A DNA stretch of 64,000 nt from Hawksworthiomyces lignivorus (lineage: Eukaryota; Ascomycota; Sordariomycetes; Ophiostomatales; Ophiostomataceae): positions 335,862 through 399,861 of the forward strand of contig NTMA01000033.1 in the NCBI GenBank assembly GCA_002917075.1, given 5' to 3'. The translations under genes and the position numbers were made by a program. Positions within the stretch are counted from its first letter, which is position 1; every line of letters begins with the position of its first letter. Under the pieces are notes generated by a model. That model searched no databases. It was not told where the DNA came from and saw only the letters and a program-made list of their open reading frames with translations. Below, one piece after another: positions 46,332 through 57,462 of this stretch.

Positions 46332-47379
46332 ATGGTGACTTCGAATACAGATGGGCCTGGGTATCTCGCCGCTGTGTTTGCCGGCAGGTAAGAGCTCATT
46401 TCGTGCAGTGTTATGGGAGTAGAAACTTTTGCTCATAAGCGGAAGAGATCGATCACGACAGAGTGCAGGATGGTCCGAGCTGTGGGAGACGAATCATAAT
46501 TATTTCTGGGACCGTGGGCAGCCCTCCCCGGCCTTGATTGACTATGTCGCTTCCCGGCCGAGCGCGCTTGCCCAGTCAACATCAGATGGCCATCGTAGAC
46601 CGAGGGCGCTTGTACCGGTCAGTGCGGGCAATATCATGACGACAATTACATCGCGAGACATCGCTAATACGGGCATATATAGGGCTGTGGCAGAGGCTAC
46701 GATGTTGTCATGCTTGCGCTTCATGGCTTCGATGTGGTCGGCCTCGATGTTTCGGACAAAGCAGTCGAAGCGGCAAATACATACGCGAAGGCTGAGCTCG
46801 CGACGCCATCCTCATTCAATTTTGCCAACGACGAAGAGGGGAACGATGCTAAGCACTCGCCCGGAACGGTTCGATTCGTGCGCGCTGATTTTTTTCAGAG
46901 AGATTGGGAAAACAATTGCTTCTCGGGTGATGAGAGCTTACGCGGGTTCGACCTGATCTATGATTATACTGTGAGTCGTGTCGTCTCCTTCATCTCTTGG
47001 CGGAACAATACCATAACTAGGGTCCCCGCTTTGGCTCTAATCATATCTGCTAACTGCGTAGTTCTTGTGCGCTCTTCTGCCGGAAATGCGCAGAGACTGG
47101 GCTAGAAGGATGGGAGAGCTTCTCTCGCCAGCTGGTATCCTTGTATGCCTTGAGTTCCCGCTGTTTAAAGACCCGAAGATACCCGGACCTCCATGGGGCC
47201 TGCGCGGTGTTCACTGGAACCTTCTCGCAGAAGGTGGCGATGGTATCGTGGACGATACAGTACCAGTTACAGATGGCGGACAAGGGTCATTTGAGAGGCT
47301 AGTTTATATCAAACCTTCTCGGTCCTTTGAGGCTGGCCGCGGAACAGACATGTTGAGTGTCTGGGCGATGAAGCGGTAA
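46332..47379 (+). CDS. TPMT-family thiol/thiopurine S-methyltransferase-like protein
   Basis: Four exons, 46332-46387, 46440-46617, 46683-46970 and 47062-47379, give 279 residues; introns are 52, 65 and 91 nt. Splicing restores the family order: GWSELWETNHNYFWDRGQPSPALIDY (residues 29 onward), then RRPRALVPGCGRGYDVVMLALHGFDVVGLDVS. SAM motif I, PGCGRGYD, is at 78-85, assembled across intron 2. The acidic ribose contact is in GLDVS. DLIYDYTFLCALLPEMRRDWARRM is assembled across intron 3, followed by GILVCLEFPLFKDPKIPGPPWGL. These are features of the TPMT/thiol methyltransferase group, which moves methyl from SAM to thiols or halides; fungal members are often detoxification enzymes. The substrate is unknown. 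Exon 1 is the least certain part, since a nearby AG would give a slightly shorter N terminus. The protein is probably cytosolic, as no leader is seen. Confidence 0.85.
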
Positions 47380-48227
47380 CAGTCCCCTGCGGAGAAATCT
47401 GAGACAGTTCATGAGGGGTCGATTATAATCAAAATCAGAGACGTAGATATAAGATACAACATAGTTTTGGTTATAAATTATCTTATTGCTGTCTACGTGT
47501 GTTCTTATCTTGTCTTGACAACCATACGGGTAGGTGACGCCATTGCAATAATTTGGCTAGTAGAAACGACGGTGTATCCTCCGCTTGTTTTCAAAAGGGT
47601 AAAATAAAAATAAAAAATTGAACAATAAATTAAAAGGAAAGAAAGAAAAGAAAGAAGAAGAAAACTACTTCAAAACGCAGCTGTTATTAAGTCAAAAACA
47701 CCCAAAAGCCAAAGAAGGAGAAAACGCCTCTTTGGTACTTTTCTATCCCTGATTAAAATTATATTCAATGGTGGTTATAAGTTGCGACGGCCAGCTCACA
47801 AACAGTCGCTCGTGCCAGTTCCATAGCTAAATCACCGAAGAAAGGGGTCAAAACGTAAGACAAAGTTAAATATCTGCTATAAGGAAATCTGTACATAGTT
47901 CCAGTTCTGGACTCTCTTTTCGACGCTATAGATGATCCCGATTTATATTTTGACCCAGCAGAGTTGCTCTTTGCTTACATGTTGGAATGCATGTTTATAT
48001 TGAAAACGAAGTATCATATGCCTTCTAGACTTGTAAAAAGAAAATAAGAGGATTAAAAACTAAAATCCAGAGCTGAAAAGCAAACGTACGATGTTGGAAT
48101 ATAAGATATAACATATACCGCAAAGATACATTTAAACTAACAATGTATTCCTTTTCAATCTATATAATTTATTGCCAATTATCTGTTCCACGATCTACCA
48201 GTTATTCATTTGTCGGCTTAAATCATT
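47380..48227. other. Intergenic AT-rich region
   Basis: About 0.85 kb, AT-rich with A-rich purine stretches near 47600-47670. No gene recognised. Confidence 0.65.
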
Positions 48228-48968
48228 ATGCGCAGCCTCTTGCGCAGCCTCAATCTCGTGGCTTCTGCTTCGTTTGCCTATGCGGAAATCTGCTTCTGCA
48301 ACCTCAAAAGCAGCACCAGCTCTGTCGTCAGAAGCCCTATTGCCCGCAGTTCTCTTGCCAGCAGCTCTGTTGTCAGCAGCTCCGACGAACCATGCATTGA
48401 ATCTTCTAGTTCAGCTACCTTTGCCAGCAGTACGCTACTCCCGATTGCCTCTACTAGTGTGCTACTCCCGATTGCTTCCAGCAGCAGTCCGACATTAAGC
48501 CCCGGCTCTTCGCCCTCCCTATCTCCACTTTCGACATTTTACATCGCAGCAGGCGATCCAGGCCACTCAGCTATTAATGGCTGGCAATTCGAAATTTTCG
48601 GAGACACTGCTGGCCTCCTTGTCTCTCGACCAAACAATGACGATAATATTGCAGTCTTTCATCTAGAGGCCAATACAGACTATTTAATGGCTGGCGACCT
48701 TTATATCTGTTACAGTTTGAATTATTATTTGACTTCGTTTCTAGCACAATCTCTGAATACGACCTCATGCCCACCGCTTATTTGCAGCCCGGCTTTCAGC
48801 GGCGTTGCCATGTCCTGTATACCGGCAGGATTGCCTTCGTTAACAAATGTATACGTGTATCCCCATAATCCCGATCTTTTTATCTTCATGGCTGCCGATG
48901 GTGAAGTTGGAAGCGGTCAGATAATCAGTTTGATTCCAGTACCGGTGCCAGTCTCGTCCGCCATCTAA
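48228..48968 (+). CDS. Ser-rich secreted protein with a fungal cell-surface (DUF7908-like) domain, tentative
   Basis: A single-frame 246-residue protein in otherwise AT-rich, gene-poor DNA. The start MRSLLRSLNLVASASFAYAEICFC resembles a weak secretion leader, followed by about 75 residues dominated by Ser. The rest, beginning TFYIAAGDPGHSAINGWQFE, alternates short beta-like strands. It includes NIAVFHLEANTDYLMAGDLYI and a Cys-containing second half (TTSCPPLICSPAFSG, VAMSCIPAG) ending LFIFMAADGEVGSGQIISLIPV. This recalls the small beta-sandwich modules of fungal surface proteins in which the domain closes with a Tyr/Leu-Ile-x-Ala motif. The family assignment is pattern memory, not a search. 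The leader is not strong, so the real start may lie in an upstream exon. The gene could also be decaying. Confidence 0.5.
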   Translation: MRSLLRSLNLVASASFAYAEICFCNLKSSTSSVVRSPIARSSLASSSVVSSSDEPCIESSSSATFASSTLLPIASTSVLLPIASSSSPTLSPGSSPSLSPLSTFYIAAGDPGHSAINGWQFEIFGDTAGLLVSRPNNDDNIAVFHLEANTDYLMAGDLYICYSLNYYLTSFLAQSLNTTSCPPLICSPAFSGVAMSCIPAGLPSLTNVYVYPHNPDLFIFMAADGEVGSGQIISLIPVPVPVSSAI

Positions 48969-51900
48969 AATACCGGCAGCTCTTTATTTTGTACAATCCT
49001 GCACAAGTAGGATAGCCGACAATGACACAGATAATTTACATGTACAGGACTTTATATTCCTATGGTCTATGTTGAGAAGACATTTGGCACTCTAGAGAGT
49101 TCATCCCAAAAAGGATTCTAATATGATGTGAGTGGCGGAACTTGCAAACCACATATTCTATTACGACGGCGCGAGGGTTCATTACTGGATTTTTTTTTTT
49201 AAAAAAAAAAATCCAACTTACTGGGCAACAATCTGATGTAAGAATTCCTCTCAGAGAGTCAGCATCTAAATCTTATGGCACACTAGTGACTTCAGCTGCG
49301 ACAGCAGCATTCTCTTTAACAATATTCACCAACTCTTGCTTTACAGCGGCTCCAGGACCTGTGATATTCCAATGCAATTGGATGTGGCCACTTCATCTAA
49401 TACCAATATAAATTTACCTATAAACCCGTGGGCGATGCAGTCGCTCTGGTTCTCTATAACACAACATCATTGAATTCTTTGTGAGCTAGGGAACGCAAAA
49501 GATGAAATAGGCGACGGAGAAGCAATACTTATGATTTACAATATAGTGCGACAAGAAATTCCAAGGTATGAGGGTACAAGAGTGCTGAAACTAGTATAGC
49601 AGCATATAGTCACAGTCAGGTCTGTTTCGGACAAGCCATCAAGCGAGGCTCTTGCTGCTCCTGGTATCATCTTTTTAAGGTGACTAGGCGTTCATTTATA
49701 ATTCAACTTGACTTTAACAGTCTTAATTTTGCGCTCATATCTAGTCCTGGCCGCGATATACTTCTCTTCATGATGAGATAACCCTATCTGCATTTCATAC
49801 TATATTATGCAGCCTTACAGATATCTCTTCAGATATATAACACTTACCTGCTAGACCTTCGACGCTTCATATAATTTAGATAACAAGGGGCCATAGTTGA
49901 TTTTATGGGGAAATAGCTTTAAAATTGAGACTAGCTATGTTATCAGTCCTGTATCCATACTTCTTCTTATTATCTATGTACCAATTCTTCATATTTAGAA
50001 ATTGCATCGTGCAGTACACATTGCGTCCCTACGGGTAACGGTTCCCGCCAGATTACAGTGTCATCAAAATTTCTCCACTTCTTTCTCCACCTTTTATCTT
50101 CCCCACTCTCCAAATGCCTTATGCAGCACCCTATTTCCCCGTTTCTCCACATCCGCGTTCATCTTACTTGCAAAGTCGCCCTTCCCCGACTCTTGCATCA
50201 GCATTTTGTAGTCCATACTTTGCGCTGACAATTCTCCTTACCTACCCCATGGGGACGGCGTCTTAAATGCTAGTTTAGGCACAGTAAGCGGGCCTTGGCG
50301 TTTATAGATTTCCGTTAGTGTTTGTTGGTCTTCTCCCATGTTGCCAATATCTCTATGGACGTTTCAATCTGCGCTCTGTTGTTCCTTTGTCACTTTATTC
50401 TGCTAGTATTTAAATCATCTCTCCTACTCTTTGGATCATGTTAGGCCCTTCATATGCCGGGCCATAGTGCTTGGTCACAAAATATCGAGCATCCCTGTAA
50501 CTTCACCTGTGCTCGTCTCCTACCCCAAAAAGCAAAAAGACTCGTACTTCAAACATTTATGTGCAAAATATACTGGTACAGAAGTGTAATGAGAGCAACA
50601 ACGGCGGACGTCTGGGGTCTCCGAGGTTAGGAGTTTACAACAGTATCGACGAGTTGCTTTCACTGGGAAATAATATTTCTACTAGAAATAAAGTTGGTTC
50701 ACAAATGGCCCTTGAAATTTGTTGGAAAGTCATTGTCAATATTTCAACAAGAGCTAATGGAGTACAATGAGACGGGGATCCAGTTGGACTTCACTTACAT
50801 TTGGAGCAATGATTCCTTCATCAAATCATCATGTCTCATTCGCCTTTACTCCGTACTCTCAGAAAAAAAAAGATTTCTATTTGGTCCAGACCCCGCATAA
50901 GTGAATTCACCGAAGCTGAGGACTCCCCAAGTTTTACTTTTGTGGTTATACCCATTTTGTTTTTATTATGGTTGTGGACTGCTGGAATGTCGGGGTTTCG
51001 TGGTGTCGGATGTCTGGATTAAGACTGCTGACAACCCTTCGATCCGGGTGACCTTAGCCACCAGCCTCTGGGGCAAGTGGGAGGAGACAATCTCCAGTGA
51101 TCACAATGAGTCCAATTTGAAATCTCAACCATTTGTGAGATATAGTAAGGCCTTACATGTGAAGAGTACCGGACTAAAACAATCCTATTAATATACCAAC
51201 TTCCACAAAAACAAATACTGGAGAGATCAGAAAATTACTGAGAGTCACATTGCCAAAGTGAGGTATTGTGGAGAAGCTTCCCCGAAGAAAGAGGAGGCGA
51301 ATTCGAAGGCAGCTAGCAACGTGCCGCCGGAAGACTAGGGGAGGGGTATGGAGGTGGATACGGATAGAGAAAACGCGCCAGATATAGTGAGAAGAAAGTG
51401 TGGATTTTGACTGAAAGACGCACTATTCATGCACGGAGTTCCTTGTATAGAGAGCTAAGAGCAGCTCGGATGCTCTGTTTCCTTAGATGTCCACATGGCT
51501 AGGCGGGCAATCTTCAAAGGGAGTTAAACCGCAGAGCTAGAGATAGGAGAGGACCAAGACAATCCCACCGTTTCTTAATCATACTCATACTCTCATACAT
51601 ACATACGAAATATCTAGTAGTTCCCCTCTGATTCTTATGTGGCGCTGTTCTTCTTTGTTCCAAGCTGGGAATTATTTTATTAGAAGCCTCCAAATCCCAA
51701 GACGACGGTACGGTTCCAGACATCCTTTGAGATACGCATTGGCCTTAACCCCCTCTCTTTTCCAGATGTTCTATACAAGATTTAAGCCAGGGTATCATAT
51801 TTAAATATTCTCATCTCTTCTCTTCTTTAGTTTTTATTTGCGAAGTATCTGGGGTTTTCCTTTTTTTTTTTTCGTTCTCTTCCCCCCCTTTTTTCCCGTC

Positions 51901-52022
51901 ATAACAAATCTCCCTTCATTATAATTCTCTAACTACTAGAATCGCCTTGCCGCTCTTATATTGTTTTCTTCTTTACCATCAAACTCGTATAAGGCCTTAC
52001 AGGTCTAAGCTCTCCTCCCATC
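48969..52022. other. Gene-poor AT-rich region
   Basis: About 3 kb. It holds a perfect A/T palindrome at 49186-49215, a possible decayed coding segment on the minus strand (about 49970-50420) and one TACTCCGTAC at 50847. The last 200 nt (51820-51990) are CT-rich and form the probable promoter/leader of the MFS gene. No intact gene is supported. Confidence 0.55.
49186..49215. repeat. Perfect 30-bp palindrome with T11/A11 core
   Basis: The left arm (TGGA plus T11) and right arm (A11 plus TCCA) are exact reverse complements with no spacer. Such a sequence can extrude as a cruciform, or act as a back-to-back terminator/poly(A) signal in both directions. Confidence 0.9.
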
Positions 52023-54283
52023 ATGGAGGCCGAAAAGTCTCAGGTCGAAATGGCCGAGCGGACGGGGAGTAGCAGCGGTAACGATGCTGAGACGGCAGGC
52101 ATCAAAGCTGTCACTGAGGAGCCTGCTCATCTTCCAAATGAAGCCCGTGATGAAGATATTGTTACTCTCAAAACATGGATTGTTGTTGTGGTAAGTTTCT
52201 ACTACGGGATATCACAACTAGAAGCATAATCCATGTATGCTTACAAAAATTCCAGATCCTCTCTTGTTCGTATGGCCTTTCTTTTTGGATGGTTACATCT
52301 CTTGCTGCTTGCCAGACATTTGTTGCAACACAGCTTGGTAATGCAGCCAATTCTGCATGGTGGACGACAGTGTATGTTTGATATCTTTTCCTCTCCGGCT
52401 CTATTTTTGGAATCTTGCGGGATCTAACTAGCAGCCCTAGATACACAATGTGCAATGCTGTATGTGGCAATCTGCCTCCTCGACCTTCGCTCCTATAAAT
52501 GATGCTCTACATTAGTGTGCCAAACTCAACTAATGTATTGAATTTAGATCTCGTTCATGATATTCGGTGGAAATTCTGATCTTTTCGGACGTCGTTGGTT
52601 TATCATCAGTGGCAATGTCGGCGTCTTTATTGGGTATATTGTCATTGGCTCAGCGAAGAACACTGAGGCCATCATTGCTGGTTCTGCATTGATTGGTCTT
52701 GGTGCGGGCCTCTGCCAGCTGGCTGCCTTCGCTCTCCCCGAGCTGCTTCCAAATCGCATTCGTCATATTGGCATCCTGATCGCTGATTCTAGTACATGGG
52801 TTGCCGTCTTATTCGGCCCCATCGTCGGCCGTTACGCTGTTGTTGAGAGCCCTGAGGTATATTGCCATACTTTTTTGAGGTCTGCTGCGTTATATTTCAC
52901 CCCAAACTTGGCTAACGCACTTATTATAGCGATGGAGATGGCTGTTCTACACCCCTGCGATATTAGTTGGTATTTCGTTCGCATTATTAATCTGGCTGTA
53001 CCACCCTCCGAAGCATCCCCGTGGTATCCCTTGGCACGAAGCCGTGAAGCAGCTCGATTACTTCGGCGCGTTCCTCTTTGTTGTCGGCGCCACTCTTGTC
53101 TTTACCGGCGTCATCTATACCACCATTATTCAATCTTCCAGCCCTATCGTTATTGGCCTCTTGTGCAGCGGTTTCGGCGTTGTGGTTATCTTCGCTCTTT
53201 GGGAGCGCTTTGCCAATCTCAAGCAGCCTTTGACGCCGCCTAAGATCTTTGCGAAGGACTATGGCCGCGAGTTTACATTCCCTTTCATTTCTGGCACGAT
53301 TGTGAACATGTTCTTCTATTCAGTCAACATCGTCTACCCAACCATGATCAATGTATTCTGGACCGATGCCAACACTTCTATCGGCTACTCTGTGGAACTG
53401 ACCTTGCCACAAGGCTTGGGCCTCATCACAGGATCTATGCTTTTGTGGTTCTTTGGGTGAGTATTGATCCTATACTTTTTTACTTGGAAAAAATCATGTA
53501 AACTGATAGTGCTTAAATTTTGATAGCATTAAGATTGGTCACTGGAAGTGGCAGTACGTCGGCAGCTTTGGCCTTATGACACTATTCGGCGCACTGCTAG
53601 CTCTCGGCAAGCCTACAAATAAGGGAATGATGATGGCATTTGTCTTCATTACCGAGGCTGCCTATGGATGGGCCCAAACTCTTTCTATCACGTGGATTCA
53701 GTTTGGCGTGCCTCAGACAGAGCTGGGTATCTCTGGTGCTCTCGCGTAAGTTCCGTTCCTCTATCACAATATTGTTATATCCCGTGAAGAAAAGTGTATT
53801 GACAGAAGTATTAGTGGTGTTGCTCGCTGGACCGGCGGCGCCCTATCTTCTTCCATCTATCTCGCTATTTTGTCGAATATCCAGGGCAACAAGGCATCTA
53901 AACTGATCCCCGCGGCTGCCATGGCCGCTGGCGCCAATTCAACGACAGCTGAGGCGCTGGTAGCTGCTATTCCTGAGGGAGCGGCTGCTATTGCAGCTGT
54001 CCCCGGTGTGACTGCCAGTATCATTGAGGCTGCCAGCGGGGCGTTCACCGAGAGCTACGTCGTCGGCCTTCGCACTGTTTGCCTGGTGTCGATCGCTTTC
54101 GGTGTTGCCGGCACAGTTTGCTGCGCTCTGTCGAATGACATCGGTCCCAAGATGACCAACAAGAGTATGTTTACGCCCGTTGCGCTACTTATCCCCATCA
54201 TTTGGAATAGTATAGGCTAACCCCCAACAGTCGAGGTCTTTTTGGAGAATGATGTCCAGAAGGACAAGAACAGATATCATTAA
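52023..54283 (+). CDS. TRI12-like major facilitator superfamily transporter
   Basis: Eight exons: 52023-52190, 52256-52371, 52441-52459, 52548-52856, 52930-53456, 53527-53745, 53806-54164 and 54231-54283, giving 589 residues. Exon 3 is only 19 nt (codes YTMCNA) and fits in phase between GTATGT donors and TAG acceptors. An acidic cytosolic N terminus of about 50 residues precedes the helices. The loop 2-3 signature (MFS motif A) is GGNSDLFGRRW at about 108-118. Later blocks are ERWRWLFYTPAILVGISFALL, VKQLDYFGAFLFVVGATLVFTG and FPFISGTIVNMFFYSVNIVYPTMI. These match the fungal trichothecene-efflux (TRI12)/siderophore-transporter branch, 14-helix drug:H+ antiporters in the plasma membrane. The cargo here is unknown and no biosynthetic cluster lies beside it. 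The last exon supplies a charged tail IEVFLENDVQKDKNRYH. Start context ATCATGG is good. Confidence 0.9.
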
Positions 54284-54625
54284 ATGCCTAGAAAAAACCA
54301 GAAGGGAATACGAGTGATGCTCAGGTTTTCAAGGTTCGTTAACTATGCAAGCTAAAGGTTGCAAGGTGCAACTTCGAGGTCATTTTCAGCTACTGTAGTC
54401 GCATTCTTTTCCTTTCCTGTACATATGCAAGCAATAATACTACTATTCTTATGGGGTTGCTCTCTCATCGCTTTATTTCAGCCACTGAAATTTTAAGATA
54501 GCCTTAGAAGACATGCAAAGTGTGGTCACGGTACACTTTCTAATTTTGGGTATCATTTTCTGCTATCCTATGTATCATCGTTAAGTTCTAACTCTAATAA
54601 ACCAGATCCCAATGACGCCCTAGTG
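54284..54625. other. Short convergent intergenic region
   Basis: 342 nt between the 3' ends of the MFS and glycosyltransferase-like genes. Contains only 3' UTR-like sequence. Confidence 0.7.
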
Positions 54626-56236
54626 CTATTTATCATTAAATACGTTAGCTATATCGCTATGTAAAAGCAGTGCCTCTTCTCCCGGCGCTGCTATAGAGAC
54701 ACCATCGGTCGGTTCTTGTTTTTCTGTTTTGCTCTGTGCTGCTTTAGCTGCCTCGGTTGCGATCACGGCCGCTGCTGATGCTGCAGACCTATTCCGTTCT
54801 CGATATATGTCTCGCATCTCCTTCTCTTTACCCTCTCCACGCCACGTTCGGCCTTGGAGATGCCGGAGGCAGAGCAGGTTCCCGTCGTCTGGGTAATAGA
54901 GCCAGCAGGCCCACCTTCTCCACAAGGCCGGATCGCGCTTCATCTGGGACCGGGCTCGCTGTCCGATGTGATCCTCGATGAAGTCGCCACGGGCGATTGC
55001 AAGGCGGGAAGGGAAGATCCGATTTAGATAGTGAGAAGCCGATGCTATGTGGGTTTTGTCATGCCAGAAAAAGAGGGGTGTTAATGGGAGGCGATAATTT
55101 GAAGAGACTTGAGGATCTGCTGAGGCCGACGCAAGAGATGAAGCGGGTAATACAGACGCGGTTTGTGATGCCGTAGATGTTGTCATGAAATTACGCTTCA
55201 GTGTTGCCGTAAGAAACCGAAGTGAGGGAAACCGGATGGTGTGGGTAGTAGTTGCATATCGTAGCATGCGTATTGACGGCAAACATATATAACGAACCGG
55301 CACAGCCTCCTCGAGGTCTGGATCTGAGTCAAAGGCAAAAGGTGAAGTTGATGAGGCGGCCAAATCCTCTTCAAGGGCACTGTCGTCTTCTATTTCACTT
55401 GGCTCGTCCTCATTCTCGTCTTCACTCTCGCTCTCGTCCTCGACCTCGCTTTCATTTTGGTCTCTGCCAGTGTCGATCACATCTGGCGTACCCTGCTGGA
55501 CAGGCAATTGGGCTTCTTGAGCCAAGCGAAATTCGGACGTGCGCATTACATCAAGCATTGCAGCCAAGGGCACATCCGCTGCCAGCGTCCAGTCGTGCTG
55601 CTGAACCCAAATGTACGGTGTCGTAGTGGCACGAATGGCAGTTCTCACAGCCAGGCCGAAACCGAGACGGGCAGCCGGCTCAACAAAGGCAATGCGGCCA
55701 TCTTCCATGCGTGTGATGGCAAACTTTACCTCATTATCGGCTATGAAAGGTGAGCCGTACTCGGCTACCCCGTGCTCGACGTGGCAGGCGGGCGGTGTTG
55801 ACGAGACTGGCACTCTCCACACTTCCTGTATCAGCCGCTGGGCGTTTTTCTTGTAGGCGACATAGTTCTGGGCTTCTGCAGCGGTGACGCTTCCCCTCTT
55901 AAGCCGAGAGCGCGGTCCCACGCGGTCGTACGTGTCAAAAACGACAATCACAGGACAGGAGAGCAGCGGCGGACAATGAGCACGGAAGGAAGCCAGCACG
56001 GCCGCCAAGAGGTCAGTAGAAGGCGCAGAAGGCGTAGGCGAGGTCGTTATGATGACTGTTAACAGGCTAGAAATCTCCTGTGGCTGAGGCGGTTGAGACG
56101 GCTGAGACGGCTGAGACGGGGCTGCCACCGGATCGGCAGCGGAGCGGTACGGCGCCCCAGGCAGCGATGGAGCCAAAGGGCGGGCTTCCGTAGCTCTTGC
56201 TCCACCGGCATCGGCAGCAAGGGTTCCTGAAGCCAT
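54626..56236 (-). CDS. Glycosyltransferase-like (nucleotide-diphospho-sugar transferase fold) protein, tentative
   Basis: Single exon, 536 residues. After a Pro/Gln-rich N terminus (PSQPSQPSQPPQP), residues about 57-110 read LLTVIITTSPTPSAPSTDLLAAVLASFRAHCPPLLSCPVIVVFDTYD. This is the first beta-alpha-beta unit of a GT-A-type fold. Later TPYIWVQQHDWTLAADVPL holds a His-Asp pair where GT-A enzymes carry the DxD-like motif. A strongly acidic insert (residues about 252-292, mostly Glu, Asp and Ser) splits the domain. A second conserved block is LPLTPLFFWHDKTHIASASHYLNRIFP, followed by GDFIEDHIGQ. The C-terminal 90 residues are Ala/Glu-rich and likely disordered. No signal peptide or membrane helix is seen, so a cytosolic location or loose membrane association is inferred. 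The family is known from fungi and algae without a clear activity; the enzymatic label is inference. The gene is clearly real from length and composition. Confidence 0.7.
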   Translation of the reverse strand: MASGTLAADAGGARATEARPLAPSLPGAPYRSAADPVAAPSQPSQPSQPPQPQEISSLLTVIITTSPTPSAPSTDLLAAVLASFRAHCPPLLSCPVIVVFDTYDRVGPRSRLKRGSVTAAEAQNYVAYKKNAQRLIQEVWRVPVSSTPPACHVEHGVAEYGSPFIADNEVKFAITRMEDGRIAFVEPAARLGFGLAVRTAIRATTTPYIWVQQHDWTLAADVPLAAMLDVMRTSEFRLAQEAQLPVQQGTPDVIDTGRDQNESEVEDESESEDENEDEPSEIEDDSALEEDLAASSTSPFAFDSDPDLEEAVPVRYICLPSIRMLRYATTTHTIRFPSLRFLTATLKRNFMTTSTASQTASVLPASSLASASADPQVSSNYRLPLTPLFFWHDKTHIASASHYLNRIFPSRLAIARGDFIEDHIGQRARSQMKRDPALWRRWACWLYYPDDGNLLCLRHLQGRTWRGEGKEKEMRDIYRERNRSAASAAAVIATEAAKAAQSKTEKQEPTDGVSIAAPGEEALLLHSDIANVFNDK

Positions 56237-57462
56237 AACTTCAGATGCAAAATTGAAGAGAATCGTCAGTTGCTCTCAGCTGGATAACGAGAACACAACA
56301 GACCAATTTCTTTGTCCTGACGCCGAGAAAAAGAAAGCGGGGAGAGGGCCCGAAGAATTTTTTTTTACGGCCGCTTATGGAGCTCAACCTACGGCTGAAG
56401 CCTTAAATCCACCTAATTCGAGTGCATAGCACTAGGATAGATTTAAATTTAGATGGGAGCAAATTATCAAGACATTTTGTACTGAATCAACCAATTCCCA
56501 TGTGAATAGACACTGTAAATCTGATCTCTTACAATTCTGTAAGAGGATATCAAGAAAGCCGCTGGGGCGGCTCTTCTTAGGTGGTGTATGACTATACACT
56601 TTCCGCTACAAATAGCTTGACCATTTTGTGTTCTAAACTCAAACTGGTAACTTATACAGTGATGGCAGTGAACCGAAATATAACGTTAACGTAAAGTTTT
56701 GATTTAATTTCCAACGATACAATATTTTCGCCTTGCCTCAGCAACGACTAAACCTCAATCCTAAGAACTGAGATCTCCTAGAGGACCGTTCCGAGAAACT
56801 TGTCAGGCTTGTCATTATGTAGCCTGTGTGTTTCGCTTGACATATTTACAAGTTCTCTCGAAGGATGTAGCAATGTATTACAGGGCAAAACACAAAGATA
56901 ATATATAGTTTTATGAAGATGGAATATAAGAGAACCGGCCTCAGCGTATTGGCATAGAGGCGCCCTGGATCACAAAACGGGACGGCGGAGACATAGAAAT
57001 TTGCGTGTGCCGAAAGGACGATATGTCAGAGAGACGTGGACCAATACTTTAGATATCATTGAGATGTAAGCAGATTCGCAGAGTATTACGCACGACGGTA
57101 GCATATCACATAGAGAAGTTCAGTGGCAAAAGTAGATGAAACCGGCGAATCTCTTCACCGCAAATGTGGCTCACGGGGCAGTGTGATGACCCAAAGAGCG
57201 ATGCAATTTGGGGCCGAACAAAATGTGATTGGGATGACAAGAGGTGTGACAGCCAGTAGTAGAATGAGATTGCCCTGTATATAATTTAATGCAAAAGACG
57301 AGTATTGAAAAAACTTGGTTAAGTAGACAAAAAAAAACAGCAAAAGATCATAGCCATCCCAAGGGCAGTTGTATATGCCGCCCGCCACCCTGCGCCTGAC
57401 TCGCACTTCCCACAGCCTGCTTCAGTCACATGGTAGAGAAAAAAAAAAAGAGGCGGCCGCTT
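56237..57462. other. Intergenic region
   Basis: About 1.2 kb, AT-rich. It contains the promoter of the glycosyltransferase-like gene on its left and the 3' side of phosphofructokinase on its right. No other gene recognised. Confidence 0.65.

Noticed and set aside
46134..46436. 100-codon minus-strand frame overlapping exon 1 of the TPMT-like gene
   Set aside because: Antisense to a supported spliced gene and without any motif.
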